Assembly (NCBI GenBank): GCA_964344655.1
Contig: CAYFOF010000004.1
Span: 1-61,522, forward strand
DNA: 61,522 nt
Origin: JABJPM01 sp964344655
GTDB taxonomy: Archaea > Nanobdellota > Nanobdellia > SCGC-AAA011-G17 > PNOQ01
Direction of reading: 5' to 3'
Under the pieces are notes generated by a model. That model saw only the letters and a list, made by a program, of their open reading frames with translations. It was not told where the DNA came from and made no database searches. The position numbers and the translations under genes were made by a program. Below are positions 8,410 to 16,844 of this stretch, piece after piece; the stretch's first letter is position 1, and every line of letters begins with the position of its first letter.

Positions 8410-10113
8410 ATGAAAAAAGACTTAGAGGCGTTAAGACACTCAGCATCACACTTATTAGCTCAGGCTGTTCTTGAATTATTCCCAAAAACTAAGCTAGGAA
8501 TTGGACCAGCCATAGAAAATGGATTCTATTATGATTTTGAAATAAAAGGAGAGTTCTCAGAAAAAGATTTAGAAAAAATAGAACAAAAAATGAAAGAACT
8601 TTCTAAACAAGATTTGAAAATAATTGCAGAACCAAAAACAAACGCTGAAGCAAAAAAAATCCTTAAAGACCAGCCATACAAATTAGAGCTATTAAAAGAG
8701 CTAAAAGCAAAACCAACCTTTTTCACGCAAGGAAATTTCACAGACCTATGTGCTGGCCCTCACGTAAAATCAACTAAAGAAATAAAGTATTTCAAATTAT
8801 TAAAAACGGCAGGGGCATACTGGAAAGGAAATTCAAAAAACAAAATGCTTCAAAGAATTTATGGCACAGTATTTTATGAAAAAAAAGAATTAAAAGAATA
8901 TTTACACATGTTAGAAGAAGCTAAAAAAAGAGATCACAAAAAACTTGGTGAACAACTAGAATTATTTTCATTCCATGAAGAAGGCCCAGGATTTCCATTC
9001 TTCCATCCAAAAGGAATGATACTATACAATCAATTAGTAGATTTCTGGAAAGAAATCCATAAAAAACACGATTATCAAGAAATCAAAACTCCAATAATCC
9101 TAAACAAAGAATTATGGTTAAAATCTGGACATTGGGATAACTACAAAGAAAATATGTACTTCACAAAAATCGATAATAAAGATTATTCCGTAAAGCCAAT
9201 GAATTGCCCTGGTGGAATTTTAGTTTATAAAAATAAATTACACAGTTACAAAGAATTCCCATTAAAATTAGCAGAACTTGGCCTAGTACACAGACATGAA
9301 TTATCTGGAGTATTAAATGGATTATTCAGAGTAAGAAATTTCACTCAAGATGATGCACATATTTATTGTACTGAAGAACAACTAGAAGAAGAAATAAAAA
9401 ACGTAATAAATTTATCCGATGAAATATACAAAACATTTGGATTAAGTTATGAATTAGAACTCTCAACAAAACCAGAAAAATCAATTGGGTCTCAAACAAT
9501 GTGGGACAATGCAGAAAACTCACTAAAAAAAGCTCTTGAAAGTTTAAAACTTGATTATCAATTAAATCCTGGAGATGGTGCTTTTTACGGCCCAAAAATT
9601 GATTTCCACATAAAAGATTCTTTAGGTAGATCTTGGCAATGCGGAACAATACAAGTTGATTTCTCTATGCCAGAAAAATTTGATTTAGAATATGATGGCA
9701 AAGACAATCAAAAACATAAACCAGTAATGGTCCATCGTGCAATACTTGGAAGTCTAGAAAGATTTTTAGGAATATTAATAGAACACTACGCTGGAAAATT
9801 CCCATTATGGTTAGCTCCAACCCAAGTAAAAATAATGAATGTAAATGATAATGCATTAAAATACTCTAAAAAAATAAAGGAAGATTTGGAAAAACACAAC
9901 ATAAGAGTAGAACTAGACGAAAGAAATGAATCAATTTCTAAAAAAGTTAGAGATGCTCAAACCCAAAAAATAAATTACATGATAACAATTGGAGACAAAG
10001 AAGTTAAATCTAAAAAATTAGCAATTAGAACAAGAGATGGAAAAGTTTCTTTCGGTATTTCTCCAACCAAATTTATTAAAGATCTTCAAAAAGAAATAGA
10101 ATTAAAAAAATGA
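8410..10113 (+). CDS. thrS: Threonyl-tRNA synthetase, bacterial-type, without TGS domain
   Basis: It charges tRNA-Thr with threonine. The 567-residue protein starts directly in the second additional (editing) domain. H10-x3-H14 (RHSASH) and C114-x3-H118 (CAGPH) are the zinc-like editing residues. The class II catalytic core follows: zinc ligand Cys in PMNCPGG (about 266), motif 2 FRVRNFTQDDAH (about 306) and motif 3 HRAILGSLERF (about 442). The anticodon-binding domain is at about 475-560. The roughly 60-residue N-terminal TGS domain of bacterial ThrRS is missing, and no in-frame upstream sequence could encode it. A TTTAAATA box precedes the ATG, so the mRNA looks leaderless. The last codons overlap the next gene by 4 nt. 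Confidence 0.96.
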   Translation: MKKDLEALRHSASHLLAQAVLELFPKTKLGIGPAIENGFYYDFEIKGEFSEKDLEKIEQKMKELSKQDLKIIAEPKTNAEAKKILKDQPYKLELLKELKAKPTFFTQGNFTDLCAGPHVKSTKEIKYFKLLKTAGAYWKGNSKNKMLQRIYGTVFYEKKELKEYLHMLEEAKKRDHKKLGEQLELFSFHEEGPGFPFFHPKGMILYNQLVDFWKEIHKKHDYQEIKTPIILNKELWLKSGHWDNYKENMYFTKIDNKDYSVKPMNCPGGILVYKNKLHSYKEFPLKLAELGLVHRHELSGVLNGLFRVRNFTQDDAHIYCTEEQLEEEIKNVINLSDEIYKTFGLSYELELSTKPEKSIGSQTMWDNAENSLKKALESLKLDYQLNPGDGAFYGPKIDFHIKDSLGRSWQCGTIQVDFSMPEKFDLEYDGKDNQKHKPVMVHRAILGSLERFLGILIEHYAGKFPLWLAPTQVKIMNVNDNALKYSKKIKEDLEKHNIRVELDERNESISKKVRDAQTQKINYMITIGDKEVKSKKLAIRTRDGKVSFGISPTKFIKDLQKEIELKK

Positions 10114-10346
10114 AAAGAGACGAATTTCTTGGATGGTATGGAACTGCAGCCATATTAATAGCATATGCATTGATAAATTTTAATATAATTTCTTTAGAAG
10201 GATACCTATACCAACTACTGAACACCACGGGAGCGTTAGGAATTGCCTATATTTCATTCAAAAAAAGAGCATATCAACCAGGAGTTTTAAATGTTATTTG
10301 GGCAGCAATAGCTTTAATTGCAATAATGAGTTTACTAACAAAATGA
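10110..10346 (+). CDS. Small membrane protein, CBU_0592-like
   Basis: A 78-residue protein with about three hydrophobic segments: FLGWYGTAAILIAYALINF, YLYQLLNTTGALGIAYISF and VLNVIWAAIALIAIMSLL. The pattern GWYGT...AYAL...YQLLNTTGALGI...VIWAAIA matches the widespread CBU_0592 family of small membrane proteins, whose function is unknown. It overlaps thrS by 4 nt (ATGA) and the next gene by another ATGA, so the three genes form one transcript. Confidence 0.75.
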   Translation: MKRDEFLGWYGTAAILIAYALINFNIISLEGYLYQLLNTTGALGIAYISFKKRAYQPGVLNVIWAAIALIAIMSLLTK

Positions 10347-10813
10347 TTGAAGAAATAAAAAAATTTTTACAGGAACTAGAAGAATCTAAAGTGTTTCAAG
10401 ATTTCAAAAAAACAAATCCACTAGCATACAATTCTAGTATAAGTAAAATACAAAATCAATTACAAATAGATTATTACGATCCAAACAAAGATAAAATAAC
10501 ATCTTTCACAAAACAAGGAGAAGAAATAATTCTACAAGAATCTGAAGTATTTAGAAAAGAAAAAATAAAAATCCCTGAATTACAAATAAACAAAGTAAAG
10601 ATAACACTAGAAGAAATCGAAAAAATAATTTCAGAAAAATATCAAGAAATTCCAACAAAAAAAATATTCATTCTACAACAAACTGAATTTCCAATTTGGA
10701 ATATAACGTATTTAACTCAATCTCTAAATATATTGAACATAAAAATAAACGCAATTTCGGGAGAAATAATCGAAGAAAAAATAGAATCAGCACTTAATTT
10801 TCAAAAGAAATAA
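10343..10813 (+). CDS. Unknown protein with possible PepSY-like C-terminus
   Basis: A 156-residue, lysine- and glutamate-rich cytosolic protein. The ATG at 10343 overlaps the stop of the preceding gene (ATGA), which makes it a better start than an upstream in-frame codon at 10298 that would run back through the membrane-protein gene. The C-terminal half has two stretches resembling PepSY repeats: KVKITLEEIEKIISEKYQEI, and FPIWNITYLTQ followed by KINAISGEIIEEK, whose last strand-G-E pattern is typical of that fold. There is no signal peptide. The function is unknown. Confidence 0.65.
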   Translation: MIEEIKKFLQELEESKVFQDFKKTNPLAYNSSISKIQNQLQIDYYDPNKDKITSFTKQGEEIILQESEVFRKEKIKIPELQINKVKITLEEIEKIISEKYQEIPTKKIFILQQTEFPIWNITYLTQSLNILNIKINAISGEIIEEKIESALNFQKK

Positions 10814-11003
10814 TTTTCATTTTACTCTTAAATCCAGAAATAATCCTAACTTTCTTACCAAAATGCTTAGATAAGAATTTCTCAATTTCTAAATTAGCTT
10901 TTCCATCTACAGGTTTAGCTTTAATTTCAACACGATAACAAGAGCGAGAATTATCAAAACTAATTTTATTTTCTGAGCAATTAGTTTTTACAATAATTTT
11001 CAT
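10794..11003 (-). CDS. DUF167 (YggU) family protein
   Basis: A 69-residue protein ending in KVRIISGFKSKMKIISFEN. It contains RVEIKAKPVDGKANLEIEKFLSKHF, split here as the hallmark blocks KAKPVDGKAN and EKFLSKHFGK of the DUF167/YggU family. Family members are small alpha/beta proteins of unknown function, usually about 70-100 residues. The start overlaps the stop of the diphthine synthase gene, so the two are co-transcribed. The 3' end overlaps the convergent gene by 20 nt. Confidence 0.88.
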   Translation of the reverse strand: MKIIVKTNCSENKISFDNSRSCYRVEIKAKPVDGKANLEIEKFLSKHFGKKVRIISGFKSKMKIISFEN

Positions 11004-11722
11004 TTATATCTCTCTAAAAATTCTTCTTCCAAGAAATGCATCTTTCCAGGAATAATCAAACATTGGGGAAACTTGCTCAAAGAAATATCTTTCAGTTTAG
11101 AAACTTTAATTTCTTGATCTTTTCCACCCATTCTAGCACATCCAACACAAACTAAGTCTCCAGAAACACCATTATCAATTAAATATTTTGCAGCTTCAGA
11201 AGATTCTAAAAACTTATTCTCAGATGGATTCAAATCCAATAAAAACAAAGTATGATATCCTTTTTCATAGTTATCATTAAAAACTTCAACAGGAGCTTTA
11301 ACATTCGAATAATCAAACGGAATAGAAGTTACTTTACCAAATTGATATAAAAACAATCCAGTCTCTGCAACAACATTCAATATTGAAGTATTATGAACAA
11401 TCTCAACAGAAATTCCCTTTTCCTTAGCATCCATCAACATTCCAGTGTGTGTTGTAGCAGAAAAAACATCTCCAATAACTAAAAAAGCAACATTTTGAGA
11501 AGAAGCATCTTCTAAAATTTTATCAACTCCGTTTTCCACCATATTCCTATCAGCTAAAATCACTTTTTTACCATAAAATTCTTCTAATTTAGAAACTTCA
11601 ACATTCAAGGTAGATGTATAACTCTCTAAATAAACGACATCTGCAGATTTAATTAACTCTAAACCTTTTACAGATACATCTTTCTCATCATTTAATCCAA
11701 TTCCAATCATAAATAATGCCAT
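11000..11722 (-). CDS. dphB: Diphthine synthase
   Basis: This methyltransferase builds the diphthamide precursor on the histidine of elongation factor 2, methylating it with S-adenosylmethionine. The 240-residue protein carries the tetrapyrrole-methylase-like signatures of the family: MALFMIGIGLNDEKDVSVKGLELI at the start (first 12 residues are the nucleotide loop), VYLESYTS, LVIGDVFSATTHTG, VEIVHNTSILNVVAETGL and YEKGYHTLFLLDL. Length is slightly below the usual 250-265. No other diphthamide gene is in the window. It is co-transcribed with a DUF167 gene. Confidence 0.95.
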   Translation of the reverse strand: MALFMIGIGLNDEKDVSVKGLELIKSADVVYLESYTSTLNVEVSKLEEFYGKKVILADRNMVENGVDKILEDASSQNVAFLVIGDVFSATTHTGMLMDAKEKGISVEIVHNTSILNVVAETGLFLYQFGKVTSIPFDYSNVKAPVEVFNDNYEKGYHTLFLLDLNPSENKFLESSEAAKYLIDNGVSGDLVCVGCARMGGKDQEIKVSKLKDISLSKFPQCLIIPGKMHFLEEEFLERYK

Positions 11723-11746
11723 AAAAATGACTAAAAAATGCTATTC

Positions 11747-11983
11747 TTAAAGGTTTTGGTGTATATAACTTAACGCAGAATTGTACTCTCTTCTTATTTC
11801 TCTATACTTTCTATCTTGCAGTTTATATCTTTCTATAATTCTTCTATAAACTCCAAAATCAGTTCTTAAGAATAATCTAATTTCTCTTAACCTAGCTTTA
11901 TCTGAACAACCTTTAACATCTTTAAATAAATCCTCTAAAGATCTTTCTAATCTTCCTGCCCTTCGAATTTCATTTAAATCCAT
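11747..11983 (-). CDS. Small charged helical protein, unknown
   Basis: A 78-residue protein, rich in arginine, with no signal peptide or membrane segment. Heptad-like helices (EIRRAGRLERSLEDLFKD, KARLREIRLFLRTDFG, YRRIIERYKLQDRKYREI) suggest an all-helical, possibly nucleic-acid-binding protein. It lies 24 nt upstream of the diphthine synthase gene on the same strand. I do not recognise a family. Confidence 0.6.
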   Translation of the reverse strand: MDLNEIRRAGRLERSLEDLFKDVKGCSDKARLREIRLFLRTDFGVYRRIIERYKLQDRKYREIRREYNSALSYIHQNL

Positions 11984-12005
11984 AAAAAAGAGACAAAAAA
12001 GAGAT

Positions 12006-12467
12006 TTATAACACTTTCCTCAAAAAGAAACTAAACAAAGCCCCAGCAATAAAATAATTAATACCAACAATATCAACCAACAATACCAAAGCAGACAATA
12101 CAAAGAACACAAAACTGTACAATAAATAATTTTTCAATTTCTTTCTAGAATACAACAAAGTTCCATAAGGCAATCCTAATAAAAACACAAAAAATGCCAT
12201 ATACAAACTTGCACTAGAAAATACTGCTAGCCCTAAATAAAAATACAAATTACTAAAAAATAACGTAACTATAAAACCCAACACAAAAAATAATGCATAC
12301 CAATCTAAAGTTACAAAATATAATAGATAAACAATCAACAAAAATAACATCATTTTATAAAAAGTTATAAAATATTTCCTTCCTGGTTTCAATTCTTCTT
12401 TAGTATATTTGGCTAAAAATAACCCTATAAAAATTCCACCAAAGGCCAATACATACTCTAAAACCAT
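12006..12467 (-). CDS. Multi-pass membrane protein, unknown
   Basis: This 153-residue hydrophobic protein has about five or six membrane segments (MVLEYVLAFGGIFIGLFLA, MMLFLLIVYLLYF, ALFFVLGFIVTLFF, AFFVFLLGLPYGTLL, YSFVFFVLSALVLLVDIVG, YFIAGALFSFFL). The ATG at 12467 is chosen over a TTG at 12485 because a TTTTTTAAATA box lies about 27 nt before it, giving a leaderless mRNA. The family is not recognised. It ends with a basic ...RKVL tail. Confidence 0.65.
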   Translation of the reverse strand: MVLEYVLAFGGIFIGLFLAKYTKEELKPGRKYFITFYKMMLFLLIVYLLYFVTLDWYALFFVLGFIVTLFFSNLYFYLGLAVFSSASLYMAFFVFLLGLPYGTLLYSRKKLKNYLLYSFVFFVLSALVLLVDIVGINYFIAGALFSFFLRKVL

Positions 12468-12513
12468 AACTAAAAATAGAATCAATTATTTAAAAAACTA
12501 TCAGTTTTTCTAA

Positions 12514-13554
12514 TTAAAGAGTAATATGTCTATCCAAATCATATCCCCTATTAGATAATATTCCTAAAAATATTTTTTCTGCAATTCTTTTAGTCACAAG
12601 CGATTTATCAAATAAAAATCCAGAATCATATCTTTTTTTAAATTCTTCAAATTCTGCATCCCACAATTTATCTTTAAAGGCAGATGGAGCCTGACCACGA
12701 GTCATCATCTCCATAATAATATGATTATCACAACTATCTACATAAGTTTGAACAGTTTCAACAACTCTTTCAGTCAAAGTAATTCCTGCAGAACCATTAA
12801 TCATCCGATGGGCATTTTGAAGTAATTCTAAATCTTTTCTTTTACCTATATCTTGAAATAATAATGTTCCAAAAACTCCTGCAGCCAATGACAATCCTGC
12901 TAAAGAAGTTATAGCAGTTCTTTGATGTCTCCCAACAAAGTTTTTAACAGTTCTTAAAAGAACATTAGGTTTTTTTCCTTCTTCAGTAAAATTAATTTCA
13001 TCATTGTTTGAAATTGTATCTAAACAATCTCTAACTAGTCCAAAATATCTTTCAAAATTAGTGTCAAGCCAATCTTGTATCTTAACATCACCAACATATA
13101 AACTTCCTTCTTGAGTAGTATCAAGAATACTATTTGCTTTTCCATGACCATACATATTTCTAGCAATCATCAACGGAGAATCTCTACTATAATCATGAAT
13201 TTCTAAAAATAATTCTGCAAGACTCTTCCCATTTTCCAATCTAGGAGAATTTTCTAAATTTCTTTCTAAATTTTGTAATTTAACTGGATAGGAACCGTAC
13301 AGAGTTTGCATTAAAAAATTAAGATTATCAGCAAGATTTTTAGCAGTTAAAGCAAATTGTCCAACACTCCTATTTTTTGCATTTACACTTCCCCAATTAG
13401 CAGTTCTTTTAGCAGCCCTATAATTACCATATAAAGCACTTAACTCCCCTTTAATACCTTCTAAATAATCCATTATACTGTATCTATCTCTAGCTCTAAC
13501 ACCTAAATCTTCTACTAAAATTTCAGTTTCCGCCAATTTTTTTTCTAAGGTCAT
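12514..13554 (-). CDS. Unknown helical protein with one central membrane segment
   Basis: This 346-residue protein starts with a long, mostly helical N-terminal part (residues 1-210, for example LAETEILVEDLG, RSVGQFALTAKNLADNLNFLMQ). A basic stretch VKNFVGRHQR and a single membrane segment TAITSLAGLSLAAGVFGTLL (about 213-232) follow, then a C-terminal helical domain. There is no N-terminal signal peptide. The positive-charge pattern suggests the N-terminal part is cytosolic and the C-terminal part outside. I do not recognise a family. Confidence 0.6.
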   Translation of the reverse strand: MTLEKKLAETEILVEDLGVRARDRYSIMDYLEGIKGELSALYGNYRAAKRTANWGSVNAKNRSVGQFALTAKNLADNLNFLMQTLYGSYPVKLQNLERNLENSPRLENGKSLAELFLEIHDYSRDSPLMIARNMYGHGKANSILDTTQEGSLYVGDVKIQDWLDTNFERYFGLVRDCLDTISNNDEINFTEEGKKPNVLLRTVKNFVGRHQRTAITSLAGLSLAAGVFGTLLFQDIGKRKDLELLQNAHRMINGSAGITLTERVVETVQTYVDSCDNHIIMEMMTRGQAPSAFKDKLWDAEFEEFKKRYDSGFLFDKSLVTKRIAEKIFLGILSNRGYDLDRHITL

Positions 13555-13667
13555 TTTTATAATAAAAATGTAGAAAATTTAGTTTATAAGCTTTTCTATT
13601 ATAACTACTTTAAAGGAATAACAATATTTACAAAACCTTTTTAATAAAATAAATCAAAAATAAATTA

Positions 13668-14690
13668 ATGAAAACATATAGAATCAAAACAAAAGATCTA
13701 CAGGTTTACGAAAAAACAAATTCTAAATGGAAAAAATCAAAAAAACAATTTCCTAATGCAATAAAAGTTATTCAATTATTTAAAGATCATAATAATTTTG
13801 AAATATTAATTGACAAAAAAGATTCAACCTTCTTAAAAGGACAATTTTCTGGAAAACCATTGGGAGCAAGAATAAGCGTTCTCCCTAATAATAAAAAAAT
13901 AGACAAAGCATTCTCATTATTTGCAGAAGATCTAACAATACACGATGAAACTTCAAACACTCATTGGGATGTTATATACAAAAATCCTTCCGAAACATAC
14001 TCTTACGTTTACACTCTAGAAAAAAAGCAAAAAGCAAAAGCAAAAAAATATGAAATAGAAAAAGAATTTGAAAAACACTATCCAAAACTAAAAACGAATA
14101 TTTCTAAATCATTAACAAAAGACGATATTGCTCTCCCAATGTATACTTTACTAAAAACATACATGAGGGTTGGAAGTGAAATATACTATAAAACCCACAA
14201 ACACAAAGGCCTTTCAACACTAAAGAAAAAAGATATTACAATAAACAAAAATAAAGTAACTTTCAAATACAAAGCAAAAGATGGTGTACCACTAGAATTA
14301 TCTTCAGAATTTCCAAAAGAATATGTAAAACAACTAAAACAAAGAATGAAAACAAAAAAAGATCATGATTTTATTTTCATAAACCCAAATACAAATCATC
14401 CTTATTCAGATATGCATTTCAAAAAAGCTTTTAAACAATATTGTGGAAAAGAATTCTATCCCCATATTGTACGATCATACTATGCAACTAAAACAACTAG
14501 AGATTTCTTACAAAAAAATAAATCTCCAACAAAACAAGAAGTTGATGAATTATTCACAAACATAGCAGAAAAATTAGGCCACAGAAAATATGTAAAAAAA
14601 GAACATACCTGGAAAAACAACCCAAATATGACAATGAATTTCTACATAAATCCAAAATTAGTTGAAGAAATTAAAGAAAAAATAAAATGA
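13668..14690 (+). CDS. DNA topoisomerase IB (eukaryote/virus type)
   Basis: This enzyme would relax supercoils by nicking one strand through a 3'-phosphotyrosine. In the 340-residue protein the catalytic set can be followed in order: Arg167 in YMRVGSE, a lysine in the beta-hairpin VTFKYKAKDG (about 200-205), Arg269 in HIVRSYYAT, His305 in EKLGHRKY, and Tyr326 in NFYINP. The segment GLSTLKKKDI before the hairpin is also typical of TopoIB. The N-terminal 120 residues match the small DNA-binding domain by position only. A tyrosine recombinase is the alternative, but the GLSTL-K-hairpin and YINP ending favour TopoIB. The 3' end is 1 nt from the tRNA-Ser gene on the other strand. Confidence 0.85.
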   Translation: MKTYRIKTKDLQVYEKTNSKWKKSKKQFPNAIKVIQLFKDHNNFEILIDKKDSTFLKGQFSGKPLGARISVLPNNKKIDKAFSLFAEDLTIHDETSNTHWDVIYKNPSETYSYVYTLEKKQKAKAKKYEIEKEFEKHYPKLKTNISKSLTKDDIALPMYTLLKTYMRVGSEIYYKTHKHKGLSTLKKKDITINKNKVTFKYKAKDGVPLELSSEFPKEYVKQLKQRMKTKKDHDFIFINPNTNHPYSDMHFKKAFKQYCGKEFYPHIVRSYYATKTTRDFLQKNKSPTKQEVDELFTNIAEKLGHRKYVKKEHTWKNNPNMTMNFYINPKLVEEIKEKIK

Positions 14691-14691
14691 A

Positions 14692-14807
14692 CGCCGAGAC
14701 TGGGATTTGAACCCAGGAGTCCATAAGGACCCGGATTAGCAATTTCACCCCAATAAACATTTCTGTTATATCAGTCCGGTGCAATAACCAGGCTATGCGA
14801 TCTCGGC
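14692..14807 (-). tRNA. tRNA-Ser(GCT) with an intron of about 32 nt in the anticodon loop
   Basis: The reverse strand gives acceptor GCCGAGA/TCTCGGC with discriminator G73, T arm CTGGG-TTCAAAT-CCCAG and a long variable arm (GTCC-TTAT-GGAC), all features of a class II serine tRNA. The anticodon stem CCGGA/TCCGG is separated by 39 nt instead of 7. Removing 32 nt (about 14740-14771) leaves loop CTGCTAA, anticodon GCT. This puts the intron between positions 33 and 34, give or take one, rather than at the usual 37/38. Cutting at 37/38 would give GAT (Ile), which does not fit a class II body with G73. CCA is not encoded. Confidence 0.88.
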
Positions 14808-14829
14808 GTAAAATAAACTAACCTAGCAG

Positions 14830-15459
14830 CTAATCCTGATTTTTCCAATTATTCACCTTTTTTAAGAATTTCGGATTTTTAGGATTTATCTCTTTTTCCC
14901 ATCTCAATAATTTTTCTTTCCCGGCTAAACACAAACAATAGTCTTTACCAGAATCCCAAGAGTAATGAGTAAAGCACATTTGGTTAAGTAAAGTACTCAA
15001 AGTATCCCTTAAATTTTCAGAAGCAAAAGAAAATTTAATTCTCGGATAATCCTTTTTCTTACTATCATTAACTTTCATAAAATTTAGACAACCATCTGTA
15101 TCAAATAATCCACGAACAAAAGCCCGTTTAATTTCTAAATCAGAATTAAAAATATAATCAGGAACTTTAACGGTATATGTTTTTCTACCCGGTTCAAATC
15201 CAAGTTCAACCAAAATATCAATAAATTCTTTTTTACAGATTCTTACTCCCCAACAACCATTTTTTCCGCCATTCCTAGATTTCGACTCAACATCAATATT
15301 AAATATATCTTTAATTAAAGGACAAATATTATCCTCATAATAAGATTTTTCAACCAAATCTCCTCTTAATTCCCAAACCCTTCCAGTATTAGTTTTATAT
15401 AAAGAACCATCGCCAACGTGTGCTCCAATCAATTCAGCCAATTCGACAGTCAATCCCAT
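14830..15459 (-). CDS. Free-standing LAGLIDADG homing endonuclease
   Basis: This 209-residue protein has two LAGLIDADG helices: LAELIGAHVGDGSL (residues 7-20) and FVRGLFDTDGCLNF (114-127). Each ends in the acidic residue that binds the catalytic metal. Blocks between them (GVRICKKEFIDILVELGF, KVPDYIF) are typical of intron- and intein-type endonucleases. It is not inside an intron or intein here. It lies 22 nt upstream of the intron-containing tRNA-Ser on the same strand. A site-specific DNA nuclease that spreads itself is the family role. Recruitment to another function is possible. Confidence 0.85.
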   Translation of the reverse strand: MGLTVELAELIGAHVGDGSLYKTNTGRVWELRGDLVEKSYYEDNICPLIKDIFNIDVESKSRNGGKNGCWGVRICKKEFIDILVELGFEPGRKTYTVKVPDYIFNSDLEIKRAFVRGLFDTDGCLNFMKVNDSKKKDYPRIKFSFASENLRDTLSTLLNQMCFTHYSWDSGKDYCLCLAGKEKLLRWEKEINPKNPKFLKKVNNWKNQD

Positions 15460-15602
15460 AGTAAAAAGTAGAATTATTTATTTATATATCCAACGTCAGT
15501 GTTTGGCAAGCACTTTCCAAAATACAGAATAAAATCTCTGAATCCAAAAATATTCTTTCCTATTTACAAATCTTTAAATATTTCTAATTCTAAAAAATAA
15601 AA

Positions 15603-15803
15603 ATGAAAGATAAAACATTAGAAGAAAAAGTAACAAAAATTTTAGTCACAGTTTTAGATAAGGGACACTATGGTTTTGCTGATTGTGGACATTGCCATGA
15701 AACTCTAAGTGAACCTTATTACAAACATAAAGAATGTCCAAATTGTGATTATACATTCACAGGGCAACAAGTACTTCCAGGCTATGGAGGAAGTGATTTT
15801 TAA
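15603..15803 (+). CDS. Small zinc-ribbon protein
   Basis: This 66-residue protein has one zinc ribbon: CGHC at residues 28-31 and CPNC around 45-48, separated by 13 residues. A glycine-rich end follows (GYGGSDF). A TTTAAATA box about 35 nt upstream gives a promoter. No partner or family can be named. Such single-ribbon proteins often bind nucleic acid or act as rubredoxin-like metal proteins. Confidence 0.7.
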   Translation: MKDKTLEEKVTKILVTVLDKGHYGFADCGHCHETLSEPYYKHKECPNCDYTFTGQQVLPGYGGSDF

Positions 15804-15844
15804 AATAACAAAATATTTAAAACAAAAAAACAAAAATCAACACA

Positions 15845-16807
15845 ATGTTAGACATATTAATCTGGACAATAATTTTCATAGCAAGTATATATGTATTAAT
15901 TAAAGCTTCAGATTACTTTACAGACTCAGCAGAAAAAATAGGTTTATTTTTAAAAATTCCAGCATTTATTGTTGGTGTTACAATAGTAGCAGTAGGAACC
16001 TCACTACCAGAACTAATATCTTCTATATTTGCAGTACTAAACAATGCATCAGAAATTGTAGTAGGAAACGTAATTGGTTCAAATATAGCAAATATATTTT
16101 TAGTTTTAGGAGTAGCAGCAATTCTTGGTAAAAAATTAAAAGTTCATTACGGATTAATTCACGTTGATCTCCCAATATTATTTGGGGCAACAATGTTGTT
16201 CACAATAGCCATTTGGGATGGACATTTTTCATTAATTGAAGCATTACTTTCATTAGCATTACTAATAGTTTATGTAATGTACACAATTACAACACAAAAA
16301 ACTGATAAAGAAATTAAAAAAGAATTGAAAAAAAGAAATAATTTCAAAAAACCAAAAACACTTGATAAAAAAGTTTGGTTAACCTTAATTTTAAGTTCAA
16401 TATTCATCTTTTTAGGGGCAAAATACACAATAGATTCAGTAATACAATTATCAAAAATATTAAACATAGCTACAGAAATAATTGCAATAAGTGCTGTAGC
16501 CTTAGGAACATCTCTACCAGAACTTTTCGTTTCATTTACAGCAGCTAAAAAGGGAAACCCTGAAATGGCAATTGGAAATATTTTAGGATCCAATATTTTT
16601 AATACATTAGCAGTAATGGGAATTCCAGCATTGATTGGGAAACTAATTATCCCTGCTTCAATATTAACATTTGCTTTACCAGTTATGATAATAGCAACAC
16701 TAACATATTATTTCACAACTCAAGATAGAGAAGTAACAAAATGGGAAGGGTGGATGCTATTAATACTTTACATATTATTCATCGGAAAATTATTTAATTT
16801 ATTTTGA
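15845..16807 (+). CDS. Calcium/sodium antiporter, CaCA superfamily (YrbG-like)
   Basis: A 320-residue membrane protein with about ten membrane segments. It has the two alpha-repeats of the family: VAVGTSLPELISSIFAVLNN with GNVIGSNIANIF (first half), and ALGTSLPELFVSFTAAKKG with GNILGSNIFNTL (second half). The GTSLPE acidic residues and the GSN asparagines line the ion path. It exchanges Ca2+ (or another cation) for Na+ across the cell membrane. A short basic cytosolic loop (about residues 150-180) separates the halves. A TATTTAAAA box lies about 26 nt before the ATG, so it is probably leaderless. Confidence 0.95.
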   Translation: MLDILIWTIIFIASIYVLIKASDYFTDSAEKIGLFLKIPAFIVGVTIVAVGTSLPELISSIFAVLNNASEIVVGNVIGSNIANIFLVLGVAAILGKKLKVHYGLIHVDLPILFGATMLFTIAIWDGHFSLIEALLSLALLIVYVMYTITTQKTDKEIKKELKKRNNFKKPKTLDKKVWLTLILSSIFIFLGAKYTIDSVIQLSKILNIATEIIAISAVALGTSLPELFVSFTAAKKGNPEMAIGNILGSNIFNTLAVMGIPALIGKLIIPASILTFALPVMIIATLTYYFTTQDREVTKWEGWMLLILYILFIGKLFNLF

Positions 16808-16844
16808 ATAACTTTATAAATAACCTGGGCATCTCCTCAAATAT

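Noticed and set aside
14692..14807. Reading the intron-bearing tRNA as tRNA-Ile(GAT) by splicing at 37/38
   Set aside because: The long variable arm and discriminator G73 are serine features. Isoleucine tRNAs are class I.
15460..15602. AGTG...CACT hairpin around TTTGGCAAG as a possible small RNA
   Set aside because: Only four base pairs, no ACA or C/D boxes and no U-run. It may be chance in an AT-rich spacer that also holds promoters.
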